NCBI GenBank assembly: GCA_964388955.1
Contig: CAYMCO010000009.1
Location: 1 to 64,000, forward strand
Direction: 5' to 3'
Source of the DNA: CAYMCO01 sp964388955
GTDB lineage: Bacteria; Chloroflexota; Anaerolineae; Anaerolineales; E44-bin32
DNA length: 64,000 nucleotides
Shown here: positions 51,162 to 59,534 of the stretch, in pieces
Numbering within the stretch: position 1 is the first letter of the stretch
How the letters are laid out: the number at the start of each line of letters is the position of its first letter
The notes under the pieces: generated by a model
The model's input: the letters and a program-made list of their open reading frames with translations, nothing else
Told to the model about the DNA's origin: nothing
The model's database searches: none
Program-made: the position numbers and the translations under genes

Positions 51162-53831
51162 ATGAGTAAGCGTAAAACGAACCCCCCTGATTCGACCGCT
51201 GAAAAGGACAAGCCGGACACCGGCACGGTTGGAAGCGAAGAGACGAAAGAGCGTCGCTCGACCGTGTCAGTGCGCGGGCCGGCGGAGACCGCCTCCGAGG
51301 GGGATAACGGGGATTCACTGCAGGATATCCCCGATCGGCTTCCCATCCTCCCGCTGCGGGGAATGGTTGTATACCCGCACACACCCGTGCCCATTTTGAT
51401 CGGGCAGCCCCGCTCGATCCGGCTGGTGGATGAAGTAGTCGCCGGAGACAGACTCATCGGGATGGTGGCATCAAAGCGCCCCGAACTGGAGGAGCCCGGC
51501 CCGGCGGATCTCTACACCGTCGGGACGGTGGGGACGATCCACAGGCTATTCCGCTCAGAGGACGGCACCATTCGACTGGTCGTACACGGCTTGGCCCGCT
51601 TCGATCTGGGCGAGTTCACGAGCCTGGAGCCCTATCTCGTGGCAGATGTCCGCCTCAGGCCCGAGACCGTGGAGCAGACGGTCGAGGTCGAGGCTCAGAT
51701 GCGGGCCGCCAAGGACCAGTTCCAGCGCATCGTTGAAATTGCCCCCTCAATGCCGCGTGAACTCCTGGTCAGCATCCTGCCGCTGGAAGATCCACTCCAC
51801 ACCGCCTACGCGATCGCCAACTACCAAACCACCGATTTGGAGGAGGCGCAGGCTATCCTCGAGGAAGACTCGACCTTGGAAAAGCTCCGGCGGCTCAACG
51901 CGCTGCTCAGCCGGGAGGTCGAGGTGCTGTCTCTGGGGCAGCAAATCCAGCAGGAGGCCAGGACGGAGATTGAGAAGGTCCAGCGCGAATACTTCCTGCG
52001 GGAGCAGTTGAAGGCCATCCAACGCGAGCTGGGCGAGACGGATGAGCAAGCCGCGGAGGTGGCGGAGTTCCGCAAGCGCATCGAAGAGGCAGGTCTGTCG
52101 GAAGAGGCGGGCAAGCAGGCGCTGCGCGAGCTGGACCGTCTCGCCAGATTACCGACCGCGGCGGCCGAGTACGGCGTCATCCGCACCTACCTCGATTGGC
52201 TTGTGTCGGTGCCCTGGTCCAAAGTCAGCGAGGATAGCCTGGAACTGGACCACGCACGCCGGGTGCTGGACGAGGATCACCATGACCTGGATGATGTCAA
52301 AGAGCGCATACTGGAATTCCTGGCGGTTCGCAAGCTCAGGGGCGAGAGGGAGGCGGAGCGGGAGGCTCAAGAGGCGATCGACAAGATCCGACGCGAGCGA
52401 GAAGGTGTGATCCTGTGCTTCATCGGCCCGCCGGGGGTCGGGAAGACCTCATTGGGGAGATCCATCGCCCGCGCGACCGGGCGGGAGTTCGTCCGCATCT
52501 CCTTGGGTGGAGTGCACGACGAGGCGGAGATACGAGGGCATCGCCGCACGTACATTGGTGCGATGCCGGGCCGCATCATGCAGGCGCTGCGGCGGATAGA
52601 ATCGCGCAACCCGGTGTTCATGCTGGACGAGATCGACAAGCTGGGGCGTGACTTCCGGGGCGACCCCGCTTCGGCGTTGCTGGAAGTGCTGGATCCCGAG
52701 CAGAACGTGGAGTTTCGCGATCATTACCTGGAGGTGGCCTTCGACCTTTCACAGGTGATGTTTATCACCACAGCCAACTGGCGGGACACCATCCCTGCGC
52801 CGCTGTTGGATCGCATGGAGGTGATCCAGCTCTCCGGATATACGGAGATCGAAAAGGGGGCGATCGCACAGGGCTACCTGATCCCGCGACAGATCCGCGA
52901 GAACGGGCTGCTGCCCGGCGAAATCCGATTTACGCCGGAAGCGCTGCAGGAGATTATCCGCTCGTATACGCGTGAGGCGGGCGTGCGCAACCTGGAGCGG
53001 GAGATCGGGCGGGTGTGCCGCAAGGCGGCGGTGAGGATAGCCGAGGGGCAGGACACCAAGCTGACTGTGACCCCGGGGAAGTTGAAGGATTTCCTCGGGA
53101 AGCCCAAGTACTTTGGCATGGAGGAGGTTGCGGAGCGTGTTTCCCTGGCGGGAGTGGCGGCAGGGCTGGCGTGGACTCCGGCCGGCGGGGAAGTGCTGTT
53201 CATTGAAGCCACGGCCATGCCCGGGGGGAAGGATTTCATTCTGACCGGCTCACTCGGGGACGTGATGAAGGAATCGGCTCGCGCCGCGCTTTCCTATGTG
53301 CGCTCGATCTCGGATGACTTGGGGGTGGGCGCGGACTACTGGAGGAAGCACGATTTGCACATCCACATCCCTGCAGGGGCGCAGCCGAAAGATGGCCCTT
53401 CGGCTGGGGTGACGATGGCCACCGCGTTGGCATCCCTGGTCAGCGGTCGGCCGGTCCGCCATGACACCGGTATGACGGGTGAAATCACTTTGCGCGGCAA
53501 GGTGCTGCCGGTTGGCGGGGTCAAGGAGAAGGTGCTCGCCGCTCACCGCGCGGGGCTGAAGAAGGTCATTCTTCCGAAGCGCAATGAGAGGGACCTGGAT
53601 GACATCCCCGAGGATGTGCGCCAGGAGGTGGAATTCGTGGCGGTGGATACGATCGACGATGTGCTGGCTGCCGCACTTGAGGATCATGCGGAATCGGAAG
53701 AGCCGTCCCGGAAGCGCCGGAAGCGGACGAAGGGTCGCTCCCCAGTTCAGGCGCGAGGCGGTGTCTCTAAACCGTCATCGGCGGATGGGCCCGACGACGG
53801 GAAGACACAAATGGCACGCACGGGCGAGTGA
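51162..53831 (+). CDS. lon: Lon protease (LonA type)
   Basis: The 889-residue protein has a charged N-terminal extension (about 1-60), a LON substrate-binding domain from LPILPLRGMVVYPH, and an AAA+ motor with Walker A IGPPGVGKTS near residue 420 and Walker B VFMLDEIDK near 485. The C-terminal Ser-Lys peptidase has catalytic Ser in KDGPSAG near 745 and Lys in GGVKEK near 788. It degrades misfolded and regulatory proteins. It is longer than E. coli Lon (784) because of both end extensions; the last 50 residues are basic and Ser-rich. Its stop overlaps the next start. Confidence 0.97.
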   Translation: MSKRKTNPPDSTAEKDKPDTGTVGSEETKERRSTVSVRGPAETASEGDNGDSLQDIPDRLPILPLRGMVVYPHTPVPILIGQPRSIRLVDEVVAGDRLIGMVASKRPELEEPGPADLYTVGTVGTIHRLFRSEDGTIRLVVHGLARFDLGEFTSLEPYLVADVRLRPETVEQTVEVEAQMRAAKDQFQRIVEIAPSMPRELLVSILPLEDPLHTAYAIANYQTTDLEEAQAILEEDSTLEKLRRLNALLSREVEVLSLGQQIQQEARTEIEKVQREYFLREQLKAIQRELGETDEQAAEVAEFRKRIEEAGLSEEAGKQALRELDRLARLPTAAAEYGVIRTYLDWLVSVPWSKVSEDSLELDHARRVLDEDHHDLDDVKERILEFLAVRKLRGEREAEREAQEAIDKIRREREGVILCFIGPPGVGKTSLGRSIARATGREFVRISLGGVHDEAEIRGHRRTYIGAMPGRIMQALRRIESRNPVFMLDEIDKLGRDFRGDPASALLEVLDPEQNVEFRDHYLEVAFDLSQVMFITTANWRDTIPAPLLDRMEVIQLSGYTEIEKGAIAQGYLIPRQIRENGLLPGEIRFTPEALQEIIRSYTREAGVRNLEREIGRVCRKAAVRIAEGQDTKLTVTPGKLKDFLGKPKYFGMEEVAERVSLAGVAAGLAWTPAGGEVLFIEATAMPGGKDFILTGSLGDVMKESARAALSYVRSISDDLGVGADYWRKHDLHIHIPAGAQPKDGPSAGVTMATALASLVSGRPVRHDTGMTGEITLRGKVLPVGGVKEKVLAAHRAGLKKVILPKRNERDLDDIPEDVRQEVEFVAVDTIDDVLAAALEDHAESEEPSRKRRKRTKGRSPVQARGGVSKPSSADGPDDGKTQMARTGE

Positions 53832-54235
53832 TGACAATGCCGAAGATCATGCTTGTTGACGACGATAAGACGATGGTTGGGCTGCTCAAGACTCTGCTTG
53901 AGATGGATGGCTTTGAGGTGGTCTCCCCCCGCCAGCAGGACCGGATTCTGGAGACCGTCCTGCAAGAACGGCCGGACCTCATCCTGCTCGATGTCTATCT
54001 GGAGGAGGTGGACGGATTGGAGATCTTGAAGCAGATCCGTGAGCAGACGGAACTGGAACGTATCCGGATCATAGCCACATCAGGAATGGATCTTTCGGAT
54101 GTCGGCTACGAGGCAGGGGCGGATCGGTTCTTGCTCAAGCCTTACCAGCCAGATCGATTGACAAAGATGATTACGCAGCTTTTGGGAGAGAGCGAGACAG
54201 ATCATCAGATCTCTTCCTCCCAAGGAGTGGCATGA
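53831..54235 (+). CDS. Stand-alone receiver domain protein
   Basis: The 134-residue protein is a lone receiver. It has the acidic patch in IMLVDDDKTM, the phospho-acceptor Asp in LILLDVYLEEVDGL, Ser/Thr in IIATSGMD and the conserved Lys in FLLKPYQPDRL. No output domain. The start ATG overlaps the Lon stop (TGATG), and the stop is four bases before the PHP-AlbA_2 GTG. The three genes are therefore probably translated as one unit. Confidence 0.9.
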   Translation: MTMPKIMLVDDDKTMVGLLKTLLEMDGFEVVSPRQQDRILETVLQERPDLILLDVYLEEVDGLEILKQIREQTELERIRIIATSGMDLSDVGYEAGADRFLLKPYQPDRLTKMITQLLGESETDHQISSSQGVA

Positions 54236-54239
54236 AAAA

Positions 54240-55955
54240 GTGACTAGAAGAAAGAAGAAGACGGATCCAAGAGACTGGTACTTGGTGGATCTGCATCTGC
54301 ATACCCCCGCCTCCCAGGATTATCAGGATGAGGATGTGACCTACCTGGACATCCTGCGGCGGAGCCGAGAGCGTGGCCTGGACATGATCTGCTTCGCGGA
54401 TCACAACAGCATCGCCGGGGTCAAGGCCATGCGAGAGGAGATCCACCAGCTGGAGCTGTTGGAGGGGCTCAAGCGGCTCAATGATGACGAACGGGCGCGG
54501 TTGGATGAGTATCGCCGTCTGTTGGAGAACCTGGTGGTGCTCCCCGGATTCGAGTTCACGGCCACGTTCGGTTTTCACATTCTCGGCATCTTCCGTGAGG
54601 ATAAAGACCTGCGCGAGATCGAACATCTGCTGCTCAGTTTTCAGATTCCGCCGGAAAAGCTGGACGAGGGCTCGTCGGAGGTGGGGGCCACGACGGATGT
54701 GCTCACCGCCTATCGCCTCATCGATGAGGCCGGCGGCTTGGTGATCGCGGCGCATGCCAATTCGAGCAGCGGGGTGGCCATGCGTCGTTTCCCCTTCGGC
54801 GGCCAGACGAAGATCGCATACACTCAGGACGAGCACCTGCACGCACTGGAAGTGACGGACTTGGGGAACCGGGGCCGACATTCGACGGCGGCTTTCTTCA
54901 GCGGGACCAAGCCGGAATACCCACGCCGGATGCACTGTATCCAGGGTTCGGACGCGCACAAGTTGATCGGGGAGCCCGGAGACAAGAAGCACCTGGGGGT
55001 GGGTGATCGGCCGACAGAGGTGCTGCTGCCCGAGTTGAGTTTCGATGCGCTGAAGGAACTCTTCAAGGGCAACGATTTTGCGCGCACCCGGCCGTATTGG
55101 CCGAAGGCAAAAGAGTCCTACGACTTCGTGCAGCAGGCGCGTGAGGACGGGGCGAGCATCGTGCAGGACTTTCACGAGAGCATGACGGTGCGAGGGGGGC
55201 GTCTCTATGCGATTATCGCCGATGTGTGTGCTCTGGCGAACACCAATGGAGGCACACTGTACGTGGGCATCGGCTCGGACCCCAAGAAGCCCCCTGCAGG
55301 CATATCCGATCCCGATCAGGCCATCATCCGCCTCGAAAAGGAGATCAGCGGACGTATCAGCCCGCCGCTAACATGCGAGGTGGACAAGCAGAAGACGCGC
55401 GCAAAGACTATTCTGCGCGTCCTCGTCCCCCGGGGAGATGACCCGCCCTATGCGGTGGATGACAACAAGATCTATGTCCGCGATGAGACCGACACCGGGC
55501 TGGCCGTCCGGGATGAGATCGTGCAGCTCGTGACCCGCGGACGCCGCAGTGAGGCCGAAGAGGCGGGGGTCGAGAAGCCGGAAGCCGTTGCAGGCGGAGT
55601 AGGACCGCCCAAGACGGGAGTGGAAATCGCCGAAGTCGAAGAGCGCAACGGCGTCCGCTATTTCGCCATGCGCGATCTGAGGAACGGGAATGTCGTCAAG
55701 AATGTGACCGAATCCTCCGCACGTCGCTTGTGGCACTACGCCATCTCCCAATATAACTCCCTGCCGGAGGACAAATCCAAGGCGCCCATCCAGTGGAAGG
55801 GAAACCTGGGCCTGCTCCGGGTCCAGCGCCGTGGAAATCAGAAGCGGTACGATTTCGCGCAGCGCAATCGGGATGGCATTCGCCTGTACTTCGGCGTGAC
55901 CGATGACGGGATTCATGGCGCGTGGCGGAATCTGGTGGACGGAAAGGACGGATAG
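54240..55955 (+). CDS. PHP phosphoesterase fused to an AlbA_2 (Schlafen-type) domain
   Basis: The 571-residue protein begins with a PHP domain (about 10-300). Its metal-binding residues lie in DLHLHTPASQDY, CFADHNSIAG, EFTATFGFHILGIF, AAHANSS and GSDAHKL. A middle AlbA_2 domain (about 315-420, ALANTNGGTLYVGIG near residue 335) follows; this is the Schlafen-type nucleic-acid or ATP-binding fold. The C-terminal 140 residues are unassigned (RDLRNGNVVKNVTESSARRL). The combination suggests a nucleic-acid-processing or nucleotide-sensing enzyme. The start is GTG with AAGGAG 12 bases upstream. It is linked to lon and the receiver. Confidence 0.82.
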   Translation: MTRRKKKTDPRDWYLVDLHLHTPASQDYQDEDVTYLDILRRSRERGLDMICFADHNSIAGVKAMREEIHQLELLEGLKRLNDDERARLDEYRRLLENLVVLPGFEFTATFGFHILGIFREDKDLREIEHLLLSFQIPPEKLDEGSSEVGATTDVLTAYRLIDEAGGLVIAAHANSSSGVAMRRFPFGGQTKIAYTQDEHLHALEVTDLGNRGRHSTAAFFSGTKPEYPRRMHCIQGSDAHKLIGEPGDKKHLGVGDRPTEVLLPELSFDALKELFKGNDFARTRPYWPKAKESYDFVQQAREDGASIVQDFHESMTVRGGRLYAIIADVCALANTNGGTLYVGIGSDPKKPPAGISDPDQAIIRLEKEISGRISPPLTCEVDKQKTRAKTILRVLVPRGDDPPYAVDDNKIYVRDETDTGLAVRDEIVQLVTRGRRSEAEEAGVEKPEAVAGGVGPPKTGVEIAEVEERNGVRYFAMRDLRNGNVVKNVTESSARRLWHYAISQYNSLPEDKSKAPIQWKGNLGLLRVQRRGNQKRYDFAQRNRDGIRLYFGVTDDGIHGAWRNLVDGKDG

Positions 55956-56081
55956 GGGGTCTGACGAGACCGGGCACGTCGCGCGCGGGGACCAAACCTG
56001 CTGCCCTGGCAGGTCTACTGTCGTCTTCCTGATCGCACGAACAGCAAGCTCGAGGTCGGGAAAGCCTCTCGGAGGTGGATG

Positions 56082-56501
56082 ATGCATATTCGCGTCCTGG
56101 AATTCGAGCGGGATGTGGACCGGGTCCTCGATCTGTGGCGGACCGTGGGAGGCGGCATTCAACTCTCCCCCTCGGACAATCGGCGGGAGCTGAGTAAGAA
56201 GCTGGGGCGCGATCCGGATCTCTTCCTCGTGGCCGAGGAGGAGGGGGAGATTATCGGCGCTGTGCTGGGGGGTTGGGACGGCCGGCGCGGGATCATATAT
56301 CACCTCGCGGTCCGGCCGGAGCGTCGCAACCAGGGCATCGGCAGCGCTTTGATGGACGAATTGGAGGGGCGTTTGCGCTCCAAAGGTTGCCTGAAGTACT
56401 ATCTGCTCGTGACCACCGACAACGATGTTGCGATCAAGTTCTATCAGGATATGGACTGCCAGATCATGGATTTGTATGTCATGGGGAAGGTGATCTCGTG
56501 A
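56082..56501 (+). CDS. GNAT acetyltransferase (YpeA-like)
   Basis: The 139-residue protein has the GNAT core with the acetyl-CoA motif LAVRPERRNQGIGSALM near residue 75 and the closing VAIKFYQDMDCQIMDLYVM. It resembles the small YpeA-type acetyltransferases. GGAGGT five bases upstream selects ATG 56082 over the adjacent ATG 56079. Its stop overlaps the mogA-like start (GTGA), so it is the first gene of the unit leading to the MttB pair. Confidence 0.88.
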   Translation: MHIRVLEFERDVDRVLDLWRTVGGGIQLSPSDNRRELSKKLGRDPDLFLVAEEEGEIIGAVLGGWDGRRGIIYHLAVRPERRNQGIGSALMDELEGRLRSKGCLKYYLLVTTDNDVAIKFYQDMDCQIMDLYVMGKVIS

Positions 56502-57013
56502 AGGTGGGAATTCTCACTATCTCCGATCGTTCGGCGCACGGTGAACGAGAGGATCTCTCCGGGCCTGCGCTGGCGCAAGCCGTGCGCGCACAAGGCTGGG
56601 AGATCATCCACCAGGCGATTGTCTCCGACGAGCAAGCGCAGATCGAGGCGATCTTGCTCGAATGGAGCGACCGCGGGGAAATGGAGCTGGTGCTGACCAC
56701 CGGCGGCACCGGATTTGGGGCTCGCGATCGCGCGCCTGAGGCCACTCGCAACGTGGTCGAGCGCTTGGCGCCGGGTCTCGCGGAGGCGATGCGCGCCGGA
56801 AGTCTCCGCAAGACACCGCATGCCATGCTGTCCCGGGCGGTGTGCGGAATTCGCGGCCATACTCTGATCGTCAACTTGCCCGGCAGCCCTCGGGCCGCTG
56901 TGGAGAACCTGGAATTGATTGTGCCCGCTTTGCCGCACGCGGGACAGCTATTGCGAGAGGATCCTTCCTCCGAAGCCGGACACACATGGGCCGACGCAGA
57001 GGCCCCGTCCTGA
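56498..57013 (+). CDS. MogA/MoaB-type molybdenum cofactor protein
   Basis: The 171-residue protein matches the MogA/MoaB family: VGILTISDRSAHGEREDLSG at the start and the molybdopterin-binding TTGGTGFGARDRAPEAT near residue 68, then LIVNLPGSPRAAVENL. MogA adenylylates molybdopterin before molybdate insertion. GTG 56498 overlaps the GNAT stop, with GGGGAAGGTGA upstream. The presence before the mttB gene may be chance, or may mark a molybdoenzyme elsewhere. Confidence 0.9.
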   Translation: MKVGILTISDRSAHGEREDLSGPALAQAVRAQGWEIIHQAIVSDEQAQIEAILLEWSDRGEMELVLTTGGTGFGARDRAPEATRNVVERLAPGLAEAMRAGSLRKTPHAMLSRAVCGIRGHTLIVNLPGSPRAAVENLELIVPALPHAGQLLREDPSSEAGHTWADAEAPS

Positions 57014-57089
57014 AGTGGCTGGGTTGTCCGGCGGAGGGGTGTGGGGAGATCGCCCCGGATCGGCCGGGGGAAGGGAAGGAAGGACAAAA

Positions 57090-58553
57090 GTGCGACCCAA
57101 GTTGAATATCCTTGATGCAGGGCTCGTCGATCAAGTCATCGACGAGGCTCTGGGATTGCTGATGGATCCTGGGGTGAGAGTGCACAATGATGAGGGGCTG
57201 GACCTCTTGGCCCAGGGGGGCGCGGACGTCGATCGTGAGCGGCGCGTCGCCGGTATCCCCGAAAAGCTCGTGCGAGAGGCGTTGCGCACCGCGCCCTCGG
57301 AATTCGACCTGTATGATTTGACCGGGGAGCCTGTGGTCCACTACGGGGGCGACAGCGTCCAATTCGATCCGGGGTCGGCCGCCATCACGATCCTCGATCG
57401 GGACACGGGGGAGCAGCGCCCCCCCTCCACCTCGGACTGCGTGCGCTTCGTCAAACTCACCGAGGCGCTGCCCCAAATCGACGCTCAGAGCACAGGAATT
57501 ATCTGTTCGGACGTCGTCGAGGAAATCGGAGATCTTTACCGTCTGTATGTGGCGCTGACCTTCATGACGAAACCCATCGTTACAGGTGCCTTTGGGAAAC
57601 AAACCTGGTGGGACATGAAGGAGATGCTGGAAGTGGCGGCGGGTGGCGAATCCGCGCTGGCGGAGCGCCCGATCGCGGTGTTTGACGTCTGCCCTTCGCC
57701 TCCGCTTCTCTGGAGCGACCTGACCTGCCAGAACCTGATCGATTGTGCGAGGGCAAACATCCCCTCCGAATTGGTGTCGATGCCCCTGGCGGGTGCGACG
57801 GCGCCGGTCACCCTGGCGGGGGCCGTGGTGCAGCACGCCGCGGAGAGCATGAGCGGGGTGGTCATCTGCCAGTTGGCGAAGGCCGGCGCGCCCATCGTCT
57901 GGGGCGGATCCCCGGCGGCCTTCGATATGCGGCAGGGCACCACCCCCATGGGGGCGGTGGAAACCTGGATGATCGACTGCGCTTACACTCAGGTCGGCAA
58001 GTCGCTCGAGATGCCCACGCACGCCTACTTGGGGATGAGCGATTCGAAGCAGGTGGACGCGCAGTGCGGCCTGGAATCCGCTGGAGGCGCCTTCATGGCG
58101 GCGCTGGCGGGCGTCAATATGGTTTCGGGGGCCGGGATGCTGGATTTTGAGAGCTGCCAGAGCCTGGAGAAGCTGGTCATCGACGCGGAAATTATCGGCA
58201 TGGCCAAGCGCTTGATTTCCGGAGTGGATCCGCGGGAGGACCCCATCGCGCTGGGTGTGATGCGGCGCCTCGGCCACAAGGCGGACTATCTCTCGGACGT
58301 GCACACCCTGAAGTGGTTCGCCAGGGAACAGTACATGCCCTCCGAGGTTATCGATCGTGGATCATTCGACGCATGGATCCGGGACGGAGCCAGATCGTCC
58401 TTCGAGCGGGCAAAGGACCGGGTGGATTCGCTCTTGGGCGATTACCAGCCCGGCCCGTTGAGCGAGAAGATGAAGGCGGAACTGAGGCAGATCGCCACCT
58501 CGGCGGCGCAGCGCCACGGTATGCCGGAGCTGCCACCGCTGCCCAAGAGCTGA
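57090..58553 (+). CDS. MttB superfamily methyltransferase without pyrrolysine
   Basis: The 487-residue protein belongs to the trimethylamine methyltransferase superfamily (COG5598). Characteristic parts are IPEKLVREALRTAPSEFDLYD, the TTPMGAVETWM stretch and the YLGMSDSKQVDAQ region followed by AALAGVNMVSGAGMLD. True trimethylamine MttB has an in-frame amber codon read as pyrrolysine. Here the frame is open to TGA with standard residues, placing it with the MtgB-like enzymes that demethylate quaternary amines such as glycine betaine or proline betaine; the exact substrate is unknown. GTG 57090 follows GGAAGGA; the ORF extends upstream but that part overlaps mogA. The corrinoid protein gene follows after 13 bases. 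Confidence 0.9.
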   Translation: MRPKLNILDAGLVDQVIDEALGLLMDPGVRVHNDEGLDLLAQGGADVDRERRVAGIPEKLVREALRTAPSEFDLYDLTGEPVVHYGGDSVQFDPGSAAITILDRDTGEQRPPSTSDCVRFVKLTEALPQIDAQSTGIICSDVVEEIGDLYRLYVALTFMTKPIVTGAFGKQTWWDMKEMLEVAAGGESALAERPIAVFDVCPSPPLLWSDLTCQNLIDCARANIPSELVSMPLAGATAPVTLAGAVVQHAAESMSGVVICQLAKAGAPIVWGGSPAAFDMRQGTTPMGAVETWMIDCAYTQVGKSLEMPTHAYLGMSDSKQVDAQCGLESAGGAFMAALAGVNMVSGAGMLDFESCQSLEKLVIDAEIIGMAKRLISGVDPREDPIALGVMRRLGHKADYLSDVHTLKWFAREQYMPSEVIDRGSFDAWIRDGARSSFERAKDRVDSLLGDYQPGPLSEKMKAELRQIATSAAQRHGMPELPPLPKS

Positions 58554-58566
58554 TACTGAGGAGTGC

Positions 58567-59217
58567 ATGATGGACGAAGGCCTTCTGGATCGGATCACAA
58601 ACAGCATCGTTGAGGGCGATCCCGACCGCACGCTCCGGCTGACAGAGGAAGCAGTCTCGGCCGGGCTGCCACCTCTCCGGATCATCGAAGGGGCGCTCAC
58701 CCCCGGGATGACCATCGTGGGCGACAAGTTCGGGGCCGGGGAATACTTCCTCCCCAATCTGCTGATCGCCGCCAAGGCGATGCAGGGTGCCATGGGCCAC
58801 CTCGAACCGCTGCTGAGAGACTCCGGTGAGCAGGTCAAGAGCAAGGGCACCGTTGTTATTGGCACTGTCTCCGGCGACATCCACGAGATCGGCAAGTCTC
58901 TGGTCGCTACCATGCTCACCGCCAATGGGTTCGAGGTCCATGACCTTGGGGTTGATGTGGACACGGAGGCCTTCGTCGAGAAAGTGGGCGAGCTGCAGGC
59001 AGATATTCTGGGTCTCTCCGCCTTGCTCACCACAACGATGACTCGCCAGCGCGAGGTGATCGAGGCCTTGGAAGGTGCGGGTCTGCGGGAGAGAGTCCGC
59101 GTGATCCTGGGCGGCGCTCCCGTCACCGCGGGTTGGTCAGCGGAGATTGGGGCGGATGGATACGCCGAAGACGCCATGGGCGCCGTCCGCCTCAGCGAGT
59201 CGTTGTTGGAGCGCTAG
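58567..59217 (+). CDS. Corrinoid protein (MttC/MtbC type)
   Basis: The 216-residue protein has an N-terminal helical cap (about 1-90) and a B12-binding Rossmann domain. His106 in GDIHEIGK is the lower cobalt ligand, and GLSALLTTTMTRQ and VILGGAPVT near 155-185 complete the nucleotide-loop fold. It carries the methyl group from the MttB-type enzyme to the pterin-binding methyltransferase at 5268-6128. GAGGAG lies just upstream of the ATG. The reactivation genes for it are in the distant minus-strand operon. Confidence 0.95.
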   Translation: MMDEGLLDRITNSIVEGDPDRTLRLTEEAVSAGLPPLRIIEGALTPGMTIVGDKFGAGEYFLPNLLIAAKAMQGAMGHLEPLLRDSGEQVKSKGTVVIGTVSGDIHEIGKSLVATMLTANGFEVHDLGVDVDTEAFVEKVGELQADILGLSALLTTTMTRQREVIEALEGAGLRERVRVILGGAPVTAGWSAEIGADGYAEDAMGAVRLSESLLER

Positions 59218-59453
59218 GCGCGGGCAGCGGCGCGATGGGTTGCAGGTTGAAGGTTCGGGAGCGTTTTGCCCGTCGGTGAGGGGCTATCGGCTCTCGGCAT
59301 TTGATTCTATGGCGATCGGCTATCCGCTCTCGGTCATGGGCCTGTTCCCTGCATACTGACCCCTGTTCACCGCTCCCTCCTCCCTATCCAACTGATCACC
59401 ACGCACTACTCACTCAGCCCTGATCACTGCCCCCTGCGCAGTGCGCTCGGGGA
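59218..59453. other. Spacer before the copper promoter
   Basis: Nothing coding is seen. The plus strand reads as short phrases (CCCTGTTCACC, CTGATCACC, CTGATCACTGCC), similar to 255-310 on the other strand. GGTTGCAGGTTGAAGGTTC near 59234 resembles 14198. Confidence 0.4.
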
Positions 59454-59482
59454 TTGACAAACGGCGCGGGCCTTGATAACAT
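59454..59482 (+). promoter_or_regulatory. Promoter of the csoR-copZ-copA module
   Basis: A textbook TTGACA (59454-59459) with 17-base spacing to TAACAT (59477-59482). Transcription would start near 59489, at the edge of the CsoR-like operator. Confidence 0.75.
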
Positions 59483-59489
59483 GTCGATA

Positions 59490-59516
59490 GACCCATCCCC
59501 CCTGGGGGGGGGTGTC
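59490..59516. promoter_or_regulatory. CsoR-type operator (G/C-tract pseudo-palindrome)
   Basis: The 27-base site reads GACCCATCCCCCC, then TGGG and a G tract ending GGGTGTC. The CCCCCC..GGGGGG dyad with ACCC and GGGT outer arms matches the CsoR operator style. It lies just after the -10, so bound apo-CsoR would block transcription until Cu(I) is present. Confidence 0.68.
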
Positions 59517-59534
59517 AGACTGGATGGATTAGCG

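Noticed and set aside
56871..58304. 477-codon minus-strand open frame
   Set aside because: Antisense to mogA and the MttB-type gene; His/Arg-rich with no motif.
59454..59534. N-terminal extension of csoR reading back through 27 more codons
   Set aside because: It would be translated from the -35, -10 and operator themselves, which are not in the transcript. The family's usual length fits ATG 59535.
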